Positions 15,590-24,580 of a stretch of DNA of 64,000 nucleotides are shown one piece after another; position 1 is the first letter of the stretch; each line of letters opens with the position of its first letter. A model generated the notes under the pieces. The model searched no databases. It was not told where the DNA came from and was given only the letters and a program-made list of their open reading frames with translations. The stretch comes from WLJO01 sp945889085 (GTDB lineage Bacteria > Actinomycetota > Acidimicrobiia > Acidimicrobiales > Ilumatobacteraceae): NCBI GenBank assembly GCA_945889085.1, contig CAMDBM010000003.1:23036-87035 (forward strand). The letters are read 5' to 3'. The position numbers and the translations under genes were made by a program.

Positions 15590-16879
15590 GTGACGGCATC
15601 CGACCATCCGGTGCAGCGCTGCATCCTGCACGTCGACATGGACGCGTTCTTCGTGTCCGTCGAACTGCTGCGCCACCCGGAACTGCGTGGGCAACCCGTG
15701 GTGGTCGGCGGTACGGGCGGACGCGGAGTGGTGGCTGCTGCGTCCTATGAGGCCCGTCGGTTCGGGGTGTACAGCGCGATGCCCTCGTCAGTGGCGCGGC
15801 GCCTCTGTCCGCATGCTGTGTTCCTGCCGGGCGATCATGAACGCTATGCCGAAGTCTCACGCGAGGTGTTCGACGTGTTCCGGGAGTTCAGCCCCCTCGT
15901 CGAGGGGATCTCCCTCGACGAAGGGTTCCTTGACGTCACCGGCGCCCGGCGCCTGCTGGGCGATGGTGTGGCGATCGGCCACGCGGTGCGGGCGCGGGTG
16001 CTCGAGCGGGTTGGTCTGACCTGTTCGGTGGGGGTTGCCCCAAACAAGTTCCTCGCAAAGCTGGGCTCGGAGTCGGCCAAGCCCAAGGTGGGGCCCGATG
16101 GCATCCGCCCGGGGGTGGGTGTGTTCGAGGTCGAGCCGGGACGCGAACTCGAATTCCTGCACCCGCTCCCCGTCGAGGCGCTCTGGGGTGTAGGCCCGTC
16201 CACGCTGAGCAAACTCCAGCGCCTCGGCGTGGCGACGGTGGGAGATCTGGCGGCTCTCGGCGAGGACGTGATCGTCGGCGCGCTCGGACGGGCGAATGGG
16301 CGCCATCTCTCCCAGTTGGCCCGGGGCGAGGACGTCCGTCGTGTGGAGCCGGACCGTGCGGTGAAGAGCATTGGTCACGAGGAAACCTTTGCCTCGGACC
16401 TCTACGAGCGCTCCGATGTTTGGCGCGAGATCGTTCGGCTCAGCGACGGTGTCGCCTCTCGGCTCCGTCGTCAGGGTCTCGGCGCCCGAACGATCACGCT
16501 CAAGATCCGCTTCTCAACCTTCGAGACGGTGTCCCGCTCGGTCACCCTGGCTTCGGCGGTGTTCTCGGCGCCGGCGATCACTGCCGCGGTCGCGCCGCTC
16601 CTCGACACCATCGACGCCGGTCAGGGTATTCGTTTGGTGGGGGTGAGCGGATCTGGGTTGGGCGTACCGACCGAGCAACTCACGCTGTTCGAGGAGGCGG
16701 ACGTCGTGTCCCCGGCAGCCTGGAACTCGGCAAGTTCGGCACTCGACGACATCAGGGGGCGCTTCGGGCAGGCAGCGATCGGGCCGGCGAGCACGATGCG
16801 CGGGGGCGCCGTGCGCCCCGTCCGGGGCGGGGAACAGCAATGGGGGCCCGTTGAGGACGCCCCCGGGGGTTCCCCCTGA
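15590..16879 (+). CDS. dinB: DNA polymerase IV (Y-family)
   Basis: A 429-residue translesion polymerase. Motifs: ILHVDMDAFFVSVE (first catalytic Asp), YEARRFGVYSAMP (dNTP contact), SLDEGFLDVTG (second catalytic Asp-Glu pair), CSVGVAPNKFLAKLGS, and GVGPSTLSKLQRLG in the thumb/HhH region. A beta-clamp-binding motif QLTLF lies near 363-367, so it can be recruited by the sliding clamp. A 50-residue Gly/Pro/Arg-rich tail follows. GTG start. No SOS box is obvious upstream. Confidence 0.94.
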   Translation: MTASDHPVQRCILHVDMDAFFVSVELLRHPELRGQPVVVGGTGGRGVVAAASYEARRFGVYSAMPSSVARRLCPHAVFLPGDHERYAEVSREVFDVFREFSPLVEGISLDEGFLDVTGARRLLGDGVAIGHAVRARVLERVGLTCSVGVAPNKFLAKLGSESAKPKVGPDGIRPGVGVFEVEPGRELEFLHPLPVEALWGVGPSTLSKLQRLGVATVGDLAALGEDVIVGALGRANGRHLSQLARGEDVRRVEPDRAVKSIGHEETFASDLYERSDVWREIVRLSDGVASRLRRQGLGARTITLKIRFSTFETVSRSVTLASAVFSAPAITAAVAPLLDTIDAGQGIRLVGVSGSGLGVPTEQLTLFEEADVVSPAAWNSASSALDDIRGRFGQAAIGPASTMRGGAVRPVRGGEQQWGPVEDAPGGSP

Positions 16880-16957
16880 GCCCGCGTTGTGCCCGGTGCG
16901 GTTTCATGCGACAATCACTGCGGACTGGATGTCCATCCGGACGAGAAGGTGATGTCG

Positions 16958-17299
16958 GTGCCGCTCTCTGAAGACGAACAACGAATCCTCAGGCAGATCG
17001 AGGAGCAGTTCTATGAGCACGATCCCGCATTCGCGGAGAAGGTCAGTGCGCCGGGGCTGTATCGCCCTGCACTTCGCCGGGCGCGCTGGGCCGTTGTCGG
17101 TCTCGTTGCTTCGCTCGTCGGTCTGGTCCTCACGCTGCAGGTTCACTTCCTGGCATCGTTCGCGTGTTTCGTGCTGATGCTCGGGTGCGCCTTCGTGATC
17201 GAGGACTCGCTCCGCAAGGTTGGTCGCGCCGGGCTGAACGGCGTGCGCACCTCGGTAAACGCCCGCAGGGCCGCTGCGCAGCCTCAGTCCGAGGACTGA
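16958..17299 (+). CDS. DUF3040 membrane protein
   Basis: A 113-residue actinobacterial protein. The N-terminus PLSEDEQRILRQIEEQF is the DUF3040 signature, followed by two transmembrane helices (WAVVGLVASLVGLVLTL, LASFACFVLMLGCAFVI). The GTG at 16958 is preferred over ATG 16952 because AAGG lies 8 bases upstream of it and only 2 before the ATG. DUF3040 genes often lie near the division cluster in actinobacteria; function unknown. Its last 16 bases overlap the convergent tgpA-like gene. Confidence 0.85.
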   Translation: MPLSEDEQRILRQIEEQFYEHDPAFAEKVSAPGLYRPALRRARWAVVGLVASLVGLVLTLQVHFLASFACFVLMLGCAFVIEDSLRKVGRAGLNGVRTSVNARRAAAQPQSED

Positions 17300-19605
17300 A
17301 CCGCTCGAGCAAGCCTCGACGCCAGTCGTGGGTCGAGGCGCAATTTCCACCGAACGCTTCGGGGTGAGGTTGCGAGCACCGCAAGTCCGGTTCGGCGTGC
17401 CACGGCGTTGCACTCCGAGACCATGACGGCATCGATGGTCTCGCGTGCGTAGAGCGCGCGGGTCGCCGCTGTTGCGAGCAGTTCGAGATCGTCGTGGTCG
17501 ACGCCGAAAGTGGTTACTGAGGTTCGGGTCCGTCCTGCGTGCTCGAGGGGAGTCTCGTCGGCCCGTCTGGCCACACCGAGCAGTCCCATGAGGACGGTGA
17601 CGTCCTGCCAGGCGTGCAGGACGCGATCCGCGGGGGCACTTCCGGCGAGTCGGCGACGGCGATCGCGCAGCAGGTTCGGCAGGACGCGGACCCACACGTA
17701 GCCGGCACCGCCGAGGGCGAGCAGAACCGCGAGCAACACGAGCCAACGGAGTGTCGATCCCGTCCCGCTCTCCCCGCTGGACGGCGAGGTATCCCTTACC
17801 GAGGTGTCAGCGGTCTGGGGGCCCGATTCGCCGTCGGGTCCGGTTGCCCCACCGGCCGGCTCGGGGGTGCTGGCGTCGGACCCACCGGCGGGAGCCGCAG
17901 TGGTGGGTGCCGAGGCCGACGAGGGCACGGTGTCCGACGTATCGGGCTCGACGGTCTCGTCCTGAGCGGGCGGGGCCCCGGTGTAGGCATCGTTGCCGGG
18001 CGCCCCCCGCCCAGGTGTGGGCTCGAACGAGACCCAGCCGATGCGGTCGAACCACACCTCGGGCCAGGCGTGGGCATTCCGTGCCCGCACGACGTACTCA
18101 CCGTTCTCGATGACCCCGGGGGTGAACCCGACGGCGACTCGGGCAGGGATTCCGAGCGACCGGGCGAAGGCGGCGAACGTACTGGCGAACTGTTCGCAGA
18201 AACCGCGCCTCGCCGTGAGGAACTCCTTCATGCCCTTGGTGCCGCCGCTATACCGGACATCGAGGTCATAGACGAAGTTGTCCCGGAACCAGTCCTGGAG
18301 GGCACGCACCCTCGCGTACGACGAGGTCGTTCCCTCAACGACGCTCTCGGCAATGGCACGAAGGTCCTCGGGGAAGCTGTCGGGAAGCGAGATGTAACGC
18401 TCGTCGGGCGGGCGACGCGTCGACGCTGCTCCGAGCTGCTTGGCGGTGTATGAGCCGGTGACCGACGAGACCGTGTAGGTGAGTCCGGCAACGAGGTTCG
18501 CGTCCCCGGCGAGGCGAACAGTGGCCGTCTCCGGGTTGTACACGAAGGATCCCTTGCCGGAGATGGCGACGGCCTCAAAGGCTGCGGGAACCCAGCCCTC
18601 GCCCATCTGCACGATGGTGACGGTCTGCTTGAGTGTCTGCCCGCGCGGTTTGGTCCGCAGGTTGCCATTCGTGGACACGAAGCTCTCGTTGGACTGCCAA
18701 ACCTTCCCGTCGAAGTCGGGGAGCGAGGTCAGGTGCCAGTAGTACGGGCGGCTCGCCTTGACGCGGAACATGATCCGGTTGTTGTTACCGGTGAGACGCC
18801 CACGGATGTCCACCATGGGGTTGACGGCCGACACCGAATCCTCGCCGGAGCCATCTTGGGGGCGGATGATGCCGGCCGAGGTGGCCCCCGGCAGACGCGG
18901 GGCGACGAGCGACGCAACGCCGACGGCGCCGACCGAGAGCATGGCGGCGGCGAGACCGACGCGCAGTGCCCGCACGACGTGACCGCTACCGAGCCGCGTG
19001 CTCGTCATCTCGCCGTGGTCGTCACGCAACAACGCGACCGAGATACAGGCAACGAAGAGCCAGGCGGCGGTGATCCACAGGCGCCCCGGGCGCTGTCCCG
19101 TCTCACCGAGGACCGAGACGAAGACGAAAACAACTGCGGCGGGGATCACGGCCTCGACCCGCCCGAACGCGCGCATCGCGAAGGTGTCGGACGTGAAGGC
19201 CATCACGGCGACGGCCAGCGCAGCAACGAGCAGGTAGCCACCGCGAGCGGGCACCGGCGCGACCGACGACGAGAACTCCTGCCACGAGGCGGCGAGCTCG
19301 GTGGAAGCAAGGCCGAAGGTGTTGCCCGTAGGGAGGAAACCGAAACGCACCGATGTAGGGAACATCCTCACGGCGATCACCGACACGCTGGTGATCAGGG
19401 CGAGCGGTGTGGCAATCAGGATGTGCAGCCGGATCACCCGGCTCGCTGCAGCCACGGCATGGACCGTAAGGCTGAGCACGATGAGGAAGGGCAGGAAGCT
19501 CCAGTCATCGAAGACACGCCGGAAGCCGACCACCGTGACGGTCGAGAGAACGGCGAGCAGCAGTGTGGGTAGTGCTGCCAGTCGTCCCGTGCGCAAGGTC
19601 AGCAT
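17284..19605 (-). CDS. TgpA-type transglutaminase-like membrane protein
   Basis: A 773-residue protein. The first 250 residues hold about six transmembrane helices, then an extracytoplasmic domain (DUF3488-like) and a transglutaminase core. The likely triad is Cys near 470 (RRGFCEQFAS), His near 511 (RNAHAWPEVWF) and the Glu/Asp after GWVSFEPTPG. A 90-residue Pro/Thr/Ser/Gly-rich linker leads to one more helix (LRWLVLLAVLLALGGAGYVW) and a C-terminal DUF4129-like segment. It is third in a MoxR-DUF58-TgpA operon, a widely conserved set thought to act in envelope protein maturation. Its ATG overlaps the upstream stop by one base (TAATG). Confidence 0.88.
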   Translation of the reverse strand: MLTLRTGRLAALPTLLLAVLSTVTVVGFRRVFDDWSFLPFLIVLSLTVHAVAAASRVIRLHILIATPLALITSVSVIAVRMFPTSVRFGFLPTGNTFGLASTELAASWQEFSSSVAPVPARGGYLLVAALAVAVMAFTSDTFAMRAFGRVEAVIPAAVVFVFVSVLGETGQRPGRLWITAAWLFVACISVALLRDDHGEMTSTRLGSGHVVRALRVGLAAAMLSVGAVGVASLVAPRLPGATSAGIIRPQDGSGEDSVSAVNPMVDIRGRLTGNNNRIMFRVKASRPYYWHLTSLPDFDGKVWQSNESFVSTNGNLRTKPRGQTLKQTVTIVQMGEGWVPAAFEAVAISGKGSFVYNPETATVRLAGDANLVAGLTYTVSSVTGSYTAKQLGAASTRRPPDERYISLPDSFPEDLRAIAESVVEGTTSSYARVRALQDWFRDNFVYDLDVRYSGGTKGMKEFLTARRGFCEQFASTFAAFARSLGIPARVAVGFTPGVIENGEYVVRARNAHAWPEVWFDRIGWVSFEPTPGRGAPGNDAYTGAPPAQDETVEPDTSDTVPSSASAPTTAAPAGGSDASTPEPAGGATGPDGESGPQTADTSVRDTSPSSGESGTGSTLRWLVLLAVLLALGGAGYVWVRVLPNLLRDRRRRLAGSAPADRVLHAWQDVTVLMGLLGVARRADETPLEHAGRTRTSVTTFGVDHDDLELLATAATRALYARETIDAVMVSECNAVARRTGLAVLATSPRSVRWKLRLDPRLASRLARAVQSSD

Positions 19606-20792
19606 TACGGCGCGCCCGTCGGCTTGGTGACCGATCCAGTGGCGATACCGGTGAGGCGTTGCCAAGACCGGAGGAGCGCGGCCGGCGTGGAGCCGTCCAT
19701 GAGGAACCCCCCACGGGTCGTGCCGTTTCCGACCTGGCCCGAACTGCCGCGAGCGCAGAGCACGAGGATCCCGGTGTCAGCCCCCGGGGCAGCATTGCGC
19801 ATGGCGGCAAGCGCCTCGGGCTGCGAGCGGCCGGAGACCACCACGACCATGCCTCCCTCGAGCCACCTCGAGACGTCGGCGACTGCTTGGGTGGCGGGTC
19901 GGCTGGTGCCGGGGTTCGCGAGCGCGAGCGTCTCCAGGTACTCCTCGAGGTCCTCCGATGCAGCGGCACCGACAGCGGTTGTGGACGCGTGCACCCGGAA
20001 CCCGGCCCGGTCTGCACTGAGGGCAATGCTCGCAGCGGCGCTCACGGCCTCCTCGAACGAGGCCGGGTCGTAGTGCGATGCGTCCACGTCGAGAAGGACC
20101 GCGACACGTTGGACAGCCGTTGGGTCTGTCTGCTTGATCTTCAGGTCGTCGCTGCGCGCCGAGTGCTTCCAGTGGACGCGTCGCAGGTCGTCCCCCGGGG
20201 CGTAGTTGCGCAGGGTGTGGAACTCGTCGCTGCTGCGCGCCAGCGTGCGCTGCCGCATGAGTTGGGAGAGCGGTCCCGGCCCGCTCCAACGGTCGGGGAA
20301 GTCGAGCACCTGCCACCTCGGGTACACCAGAACCTCCGCCGTCCCGGCGATCGTGGATCGTCGCACTGCAAGGCCGAATGGGTCCCTGCGTTCGGCAATC
20401 ATCGGTCCGATCTGGACGTGTCCCCGGCGCTCGGACGGCAACCGGTACGACGCGAGCGCATCCCGGCGCGCTCGGAGGGGGGACACGCTGAGCGTCGCCC
20501 CGATGGTGCCCGCAACCGGGTCCGTGAGGCGCAGGACCGGTGAGGTCCGCCAGCCCGCGTTGTGCACGCGCAGGTCGACCCTCGCTGACTCGTCGACGAA
20601 CACCCGGCTGGGGTTTACGGTTCGCTCAATCTGCAGACGATTGTGTGAGAGCAGCACCACGAGCGTGCTGAGCACCGTGAGGCTCACGAGCCCTGCCGCG
20701 ATGACGTACAGCTCGATCACTCCGAACAGCCGCCCGAGCACGGCGGAGAGCACCCCGCAGACAGCAAGCGCGAATCCGTAGCGGGTGATCAT
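19605..20792 (-). CDS. DUF58 domain protein
   Basis: A 395-residue protein anchored by two N-terminal helices (residues 5-20 and 27-45). The DUF58 signature near 205-220 (GDDLRRVHWKHSAR) is intact and is followed by a vWA-like fold (VAVLLDVDAS, then VVVVSGR). DUF58 proteins sit beside MoxR ATPases and are presumed to be their targets or adaptors. It lies between moxR and the tgpA-like gene on the same strand. Confidence 0.88.
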   Translation of the reverse strand: MITRYGFALAVCGVLSAVLGRLFGVIELYVIAAGLVSLTVLSTLVVLLSHNRLQIERTVNPSRVFVDESARVDLRVHNAGWRTSPVLRLTDPVAGTIGATLSVSPLRARRDALASYRLPSERRGHVQIGPMIAERRDPFGLAVRRSTIAGTAEVLVYPRWQVLDFPDRWSGPGPLSQLMRQRTLARSSDEFHTLRNYAPGDDLRRVHWKHSARSDDLKIKQTDPTAVQRVAVLLDVDASHYDPASFEEAVSAAASIALSADRAGFRVHASTTAVGAAASEDLEEYLETLALANPGTSRPATQAVADVSRWLEGGMVVVVSGRSQPEALAAMRNAAPGADTGILVLCARGSSGQVGNGTTRGGFLMDGSTPAALLRSWQRLTGIATGSVTKPTGAP

Positions 20793-20832
20793 GATGGGAG
20801 CACCGGGCCGGTCGGGTGCGGGTTGTGGCGCA

Positions 20833-21831
20833 TCACCGGGCTGTGGGCACCGGAACCGTGGCGAGCACGTCTGCGGTGACGTGCTCGCGGGTCTGGCCCG
20901 CAGCGGACGCCTCGTGGCGCAGCATGAGGCGATGAGGGAGAACGTACGGTGCCATCGCTTTGACGTCGTCGGGAGTTGCGTAGTCGCGCCCAGACGCAGC
21001 GGCGCGTGAGCGGGCTGCGCGAGCGAGCTGCAAGGTGGCGCGTGGTGACAGCCCGAGTGCGAGGCTCGGGTGGCGCCGGGAGGCCTCCGCGATGGCGACG
21101 AGGTAGTGCTTGAGTGCCGGGGCGAGGTGCACCGTCTTGACCGCCTCGATCATCCCGAGCACGTCGTTGGTGGTCAGCACAGGGCGGAGTTCGTGGACCA
21201 CGTTGCCCTGCCCGTGCGTATCCAGAATCGCCACCTCGGCCTCGCGGCCCGGGTACCCCAGCGAGATCCGGAGCAGGAAGCGGTCCAACTGGCTCTCCGG
21301 GAGGCGGTAGGTGCCCTCCTGCTCGACGGGGTTCTGGGTAGCGATCACCATGAACGGGGCGGGAAGTGGATAGGTCTTGCCGTCAATGGTGACCTGGCGC
21401 TCCTCCATGGCCTCGAGCAGGGCGGACTGGACCTTGGGCGATGCACGGTTGATCTCGTCGGCCAGCAGCACGTTGCCGAACACGGGACCGGGCTGGAACT
21501 CGAACACCTCTCTGGCCTTCAACCAGATGTTCACGCCGAGCAGATCGGTCGGCAGGAGGTCCGGCGTGAACTGGACGCGTCGCCACTGGCACTCGACCGA
21601 GGCGGACAGGGCCTTTGCAAGGCTGGTCTTGCCCACCCCGGGCACGTCCTCGATCAGCAGGTGTCCCTCGGCGAGGAGGCAGATTGCCGTGAGATCGATG
21701 GCCTCCCGCTTGCCGCGGATCACCCGGGCCATATTGGCGGTGAGTGCCTCGAAGAGGTCGGCGAATCGTCGGGACGACGGATTGGATGCCGGGGACCCGG
21801 GGGAGGAGAACGAATCGGGGGTAATCGTCAC
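20833..21831 (-). CDS. MoxR-family AAA+ ATPase
   Basis: A 332-residue AAA+ ATPase. Walker A is EDVPGVGKTS, Walker B is VLLADEINRASPKVQSALLEAM, sensor 1 is VIATQNPVEQEGTY, and the Arg-finger region is LPESQLDRFLLR. MoxR proteins are chaperone-like ATPases acting on vWA partners, here the DUF58 gene downstream. The GTG at 21831 is chosen because TAGCGT lies 8 bases upstream; an ATG at 21879 would overlap the divergent gene. The promoter is interleaved with that of the acyl-CoA dehydrogenase. Confidence 0.92.
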   Translation of the reverse strand: MTITPDSFSSPGSPASNPSSRRFADLFEALTANMARVIRGKREAIDLTAICLLAEGHLLIEDVPGVGKTSLAKALSASVECQWRRVQFTPDLLPTDLLGVNIWLKAREVFEFQPGPVFGNVLLADEINRASPKVQSALLEAMEERQVTIDGKTYPLPAPFMVIATQNPVEQEGTYRLPESQLDRFLLRISLGYPGREAEVAILDTHGQGNVVHELRPVLTTNDVLGMIEAVKTVHLAPALKHYLVAIAEASRRHPSLALGLSPRATLQLARAARSRAAASGRDYATPDDVKAMAPYVLPHRLMLRHEASAAGQTREHVTADVLATVPVPTAR

Positions 21832-21839
21832 AAGGGAGC

Positions 21840-21845
21840 ACGCTA
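21840..21845 (-). promoter_or_regulatory. -10 box TAGCGT for moxR operon
   Basis: On the - strand TAGCGT is followed by 8 bases and the GTG of moxR, with no Shine-Dalgarno sequence. With a 17-base spacer its -35 region would fall on the -10 box of the divergent gene. Confidence 0.5.
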
Positions 21846-21864
21846 ATGGGCCGGGAACACTCGC

Positions 21865-21870
21865 TAGCGT
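21865..21870 (+). promoter_or_regulatory. -10 box TAGCGT, leaderless acyl-CoA dehydrogenase
   Basis: TAGCGT is followed by 7 bases and the ATG at 21878. With a 17-base spacer its -35 region would cover 21842-21847, on the -10 box of the moxR promoter. Confidence 0.5.
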
Positions 21871-21877
21871 CGCGGTC

Positions 21878-23092
21878 ATGCTGCCCAAGTACCCCGCAGA
21901 AGCCGAGTCGTATCGCGGCACGGTCCGCGCCTTTCTCGCCGAGAAGCTTCCGCAGGACTGGAAGGGCATCGGGCAGTTGGATCATGCGGCAGCCGAGACC
22001 TTCACGAAGGACTGGCGAAATGTGCTGTACGAAGCCGGTTACCTCGCCACCGGTTGGCCCAAGGAGTACGGCGGCGGAGGGCTCTCGCCGCTCGAGCAGG
22101 TCGTGGTCGCCGAGGAGTTCGTGCGAGCAGGGGTGCCGGCCGGTGGGAGCAACGACGCGTTCAGCATTGGGATGCTGGGCAACACGCTATTGCGCTGGGG
22201 GACGGAGGAGCAGAAGAAGCACTACATCCCTCGGATCCTCTCCGGGTCGGACCTCTGGTGCCAGGGCTACTCCGAGCCCAACGCCGGGTCGGACCTCGCA
22301 AACCTCGGTACCCGAGCGGTGCTCGACGGCGACCAGTGGATCATCAACGGCCAGAAGATCTGGACCTCCGCAGGCCAGTCGGCGGATCACATCTTCGTGT
22401 TGTGCCGCACCGACACCGACGCGCCGCGCCACAAGGGAATCTCGTTCCTGTTGGTCGACATGCGCCAACCCGGTGTGGACGTGCGCCCGATCAAGATGAT
22501 GTCCGGCGACTCTGAGTTCAACGAGACCTTCTTCACCGACGCTGTTGCGTCGAAGGAGAACGTCGTCGGCGGTATCAACAATGGCTGGGCCGTCGCGATG
22601 ACGCTGCTCGGCTTCGAGCGTGGCGAGGCAGCCGCCACGATGCCGCTGCGCTTCATGGCCGAGTACGACCGTCTCGCTGCGATGGCGAGGGAACGCGGTG
22701 TCGCCGATGACCCCCGGATCCGCCAGCGGCTTGCATGGTGCTACTCCAAGGTGAAGATCATGCAGTTGCTCGGGTGGCGCACGCTCACCGGCTTCCTGAA
22801 GGGCCATCACCCCGGCCCCGACGGTTCGATCTTCAAGCTCTACTGGAGCGAGTATCACCGCGTGGTCACCGAGTTGGCGATGGACATCATGGGCGCCGAC
22901 GCGCTGGTCCCGAGCGGAAGGACTCCCCTGAGCTCGTTCCAGACCGATGACGGGAGCGCGCCGAACTCCTCGGGCTCGTGGGCCAATACTTTCCTGAACG
23001 CCCGTGCCGGAACGATCTATGCCGGCACGTCCCAGGTCCAGCGCAATATCCTCGGCGAGATGGTGCTCGGGCTGCCGAAAGAGCCGAGATGA
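21878..23092 (+). CDS. Acyl-CoA dehydrogenase
   Basis: A 404-residue FAD enzyme that introduces a double bond between C2 and C3 of an acyl-CoA. Seen: the N-terminal helical domain, GYSEPNAGSDLANL and QKIWTSAGQSADH (FAD and substrate contacts), and the C-terminal helical domain ending AGTIYAGTSQVQRNILGEMVLGLP, typical of the FadE group. The acyl chain preferred is not predictable. Leaderless start with TAGCGT 7 bases upstream. The stop overlaps the next small gene (ATGA). Confidence 0.92.
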   Translation: MLPKYPAEAESYRGTVRAFLAEKLPQDWKGIGQLDHAAAETFTKDWRNVLYEAGYLATGWPKEYGGGGLSPLEQVVVAEEFVRAGVPAGGSNDAFSIGMLGNTLLRWGTEEQKKHYIPRILSGSDLWCQGYSEPNAGSDLANLGTRAVLDGDQWIINGQKIWTSAGQSADHIFVLCRTDTDAPRHKGISFLLVDMRQPGVDVRPIKMMSGDSEFNETFFTDAVASKENVVGGINNGWAVAMTLLGFERGEAAATMPLRFMAEYDRLAAMARERGVADDPRIRQRLAWCYSKVKIMQLLGWRTLTGFLKGHHPGPDGSIFKLYWSEYHRVVTELAMDIMGADALVPSGRTPLSSFQTDDGSAPNSSGSWANTFLNARAGTIYAGTSQVQRNILGEMVLGLPKEPR

Positions 23093-23370
23093 CAAGACGC
23101 CGCCCTGCGCCAATCGTGTGGCTGGCGGTGGCGGCGGCCGTGTGCTCGCGGCCGGGCCTGTGGCCCACCGCGGTGCGCCAGACCGGACGGCTCGCCCGTA
23201 GGGGTTGGTGGCGGCGCCCACCGTTCCTGCCGCTTCCCGGGGCGGACTACCTGCGCTTTCGCATGGAGACGCAGTACGGCGATGAACTGCACCGCCCGAA
23301 GCCGATCGATGTGATCGACTACCTGACATGGTGCCGCCAGATCGAACGTCTCGGGATAACACCGGCGTGA
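23089..23370 (+). CDS. Small basic protein of unknown function
   Basis: A 93-residue protein, translationally coupled to the acyl-CoA dehydrogenase. The N-terminal 45 residues are basic and hydrophobic, with Trp, Arg and Pro. The C-terminal half (LPLPGADYLRFRMETQYGD, then IDVIDYLTWCRQIERL) looks like a conserved small actinobacterial family that I cannot name. No catalytic motif is evident. Confidence 0.6.
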   Translation: MTRRRPAPIVWLAVAAAVCSRPGLWPTAVRQTGRLARRGWWRRPPFLPLPGADYLRFRMETQYGDELHRPKPIDVIDYLTWCRQIERLGITPA

Positions 23371-23416
23371 GACCCGAGCGCAGACTCCTGTCCCCGGTGC
23401 CGGGGACCCGCTGATC

Positions 23417-23914
23417 ATGGGGAGCGCGCTCGTCCTCAACGCCACCTACGAGCCGCTTTCGGTCGTGCCCGCACGACGTGCTCTCTGTCTCGTGCTCGCC
23501 GGCAAGGCCGAGGTCGTTCACGAGGAGGGGGAACTCATCCGGTCGGCCACACTGTCGTTCCTCGTGCCGACGGTCATCCGCCTCCGCTACGTGGTGCGAG
23601 TGCCCTTCGTGCGCCGTACTGCGCTCTCCCGCCGGGCCGTGTTCATCCGTGACCAGTACCGGTGTCAGTACTGCGGCGGGTTCGCCGACTCGATCGATCA
23701 CGTCATGCCGCGTTCGCGTGGCGGGCGACACGCATGGGACAACGTCGCCGCAGCCTGTCGGCCCTGCAACCTGCGCAAACGCGATCGCACGCCGGACGAG
23801 GCGGGCATGAGGCTCGCGTCAATGCCGCGTCTGCCGCGGGACGGTGCGTGGATCGACGCCACGGTCGGCCGGGTGCCGGACGCGTGGCTGCCATATCTGG
23901 CACGGGCCTCCTGA
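23417..23914 (+). CDS. HNH endonuclease family protein
   Basis: A 165-residue protein. The N-terminal half begins ALVLNATYEPLSVVPARRAL, the start seen in a widespread single-domain HNH family. The nuclease core is YRCQYCGG, then DHVMPRSRGGRHAWDNVAAACRPCN, with the HNH residues (DH, N, and CxxC pairs for structural zinc) all present. These chromosomal HNH proteins have no assigned role, although DNA nicking is expected. There is no surrounding restriction, toxin or phage context. Confidence 0.88.
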   Translation: MGSALVLNATYEPLSVVPARRALCLVLAGKAEVVHEEGELIRSATLSFLVPTVIRLRYVVRVPFVRRTALSRRAVFIRDQYRCQYCGGFADSIDHVMPRSRGGRHAWDNVAAACRPCNLRKRDRTPDEAGMRLASMPRLPRDGAWIDATVGRVPDAWLPYLARAS

Positions 23915-23944
23915 CTTCGCGCATTTTCTTGGCAGACTTCTCCG

Positions 23945-24580
23945 GTGGAATGCGTCGTGGAATCAGTGCGTGGAATCGCAGCGGAGTTCCACGACCGTGA
24001 CCTCCCGTCACCCGCGGTTCCCTCGCTCTGGTGGTTCGAACTCCTACGACCCGCACTGATTCTCGGGTCCACCCAGTCCGACAGCGTCGTGGACCACGAG
24101 TCCTGTCGTCGGGCCGGCGTCGACGTGGTGCGCCGTCACAGCGGTGGTGGGGCCGTGCTGCTCGTACCGGGGAACGTCACTTGGTTCGACATCATCATTC
24201 CCCGCAGTCATCCGCAGTGGGACGATGACGTGTCGCGGGCCGCTTGGTGGGTTGGTGAGGTCGTTGCACGTGCACTCGGCGACGAGACGCTCATCGTGCA
24301 CCGTGGACCGATGATCTCCTCCGCCTGGTCCGCCACGGTGTGCTTCGCCGGTCTCGGTCCGGGTGAGGTAACCCGCGGCGGGGCAAAGGTGCTCGGCCTC
24401 AGCCAGCGCCGAACACGGGACCTCATCCGGTACCAGTGCGCGCTGTACCGCCGGTGGGATCCGGTGCTGCTGGCCGGCCTGCTGGCCCCGGGCGGCCCAT
24501 CAGCCGCCGATCTCGAGGACGTGGTGGGCGTAGCGGAACTCGATCTCGATGCACTCGTGCGCTCATTGGGGCAGCAGTGA
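23945..24580 (+). CDS. Lipoate-protein ligase A-like protein
   Basis: A 211-residue member of the BPL/LplA/LipB superfamily with a GTG start. Seen: the substrate loop VVRRHSGGGAVLL near 59-71 (family RRxSGGG) and GGAKVLGLSQRRTRD near 146-160, containing the invariant catalytic Lys. The C-terminal accessory domain of E. coli LplA is absent. It is the first of four overlapping genes with FAD oxidoreductase, DUF1365 and CFA-synthase members, an unusual partner set. It may attach lipoate or octanoate to a carrier domain, or act on another acyl group. Confidence 0.82.
   Translation: MECVVESVRGIAAEFHDRDLPSPAVPSLWWFELLRPALILGSTQSDSVVDHESCRRAGVDVVRRHSGGGAVLLVPGNVTWFDIIIPRSHPQWDDDVSRAAWWVGEVVARALGDETLIVHRGPMISSAWSATVCFAGLGPGEVTRGGAKVLGLSQRRTRDLIRYQCALYRRWDPVLLAGLLAPGGPSAADLEDVVGVAELDLDALVRSLGQQ

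Noticed and set aside
22187..23731. A 514-codon - strand frame opposite the acyl-CoA dehydrogenase and HNH genes
   Set aside because: It is the antisense shadow of well-supported + strand proteins, with no recognisable domain.
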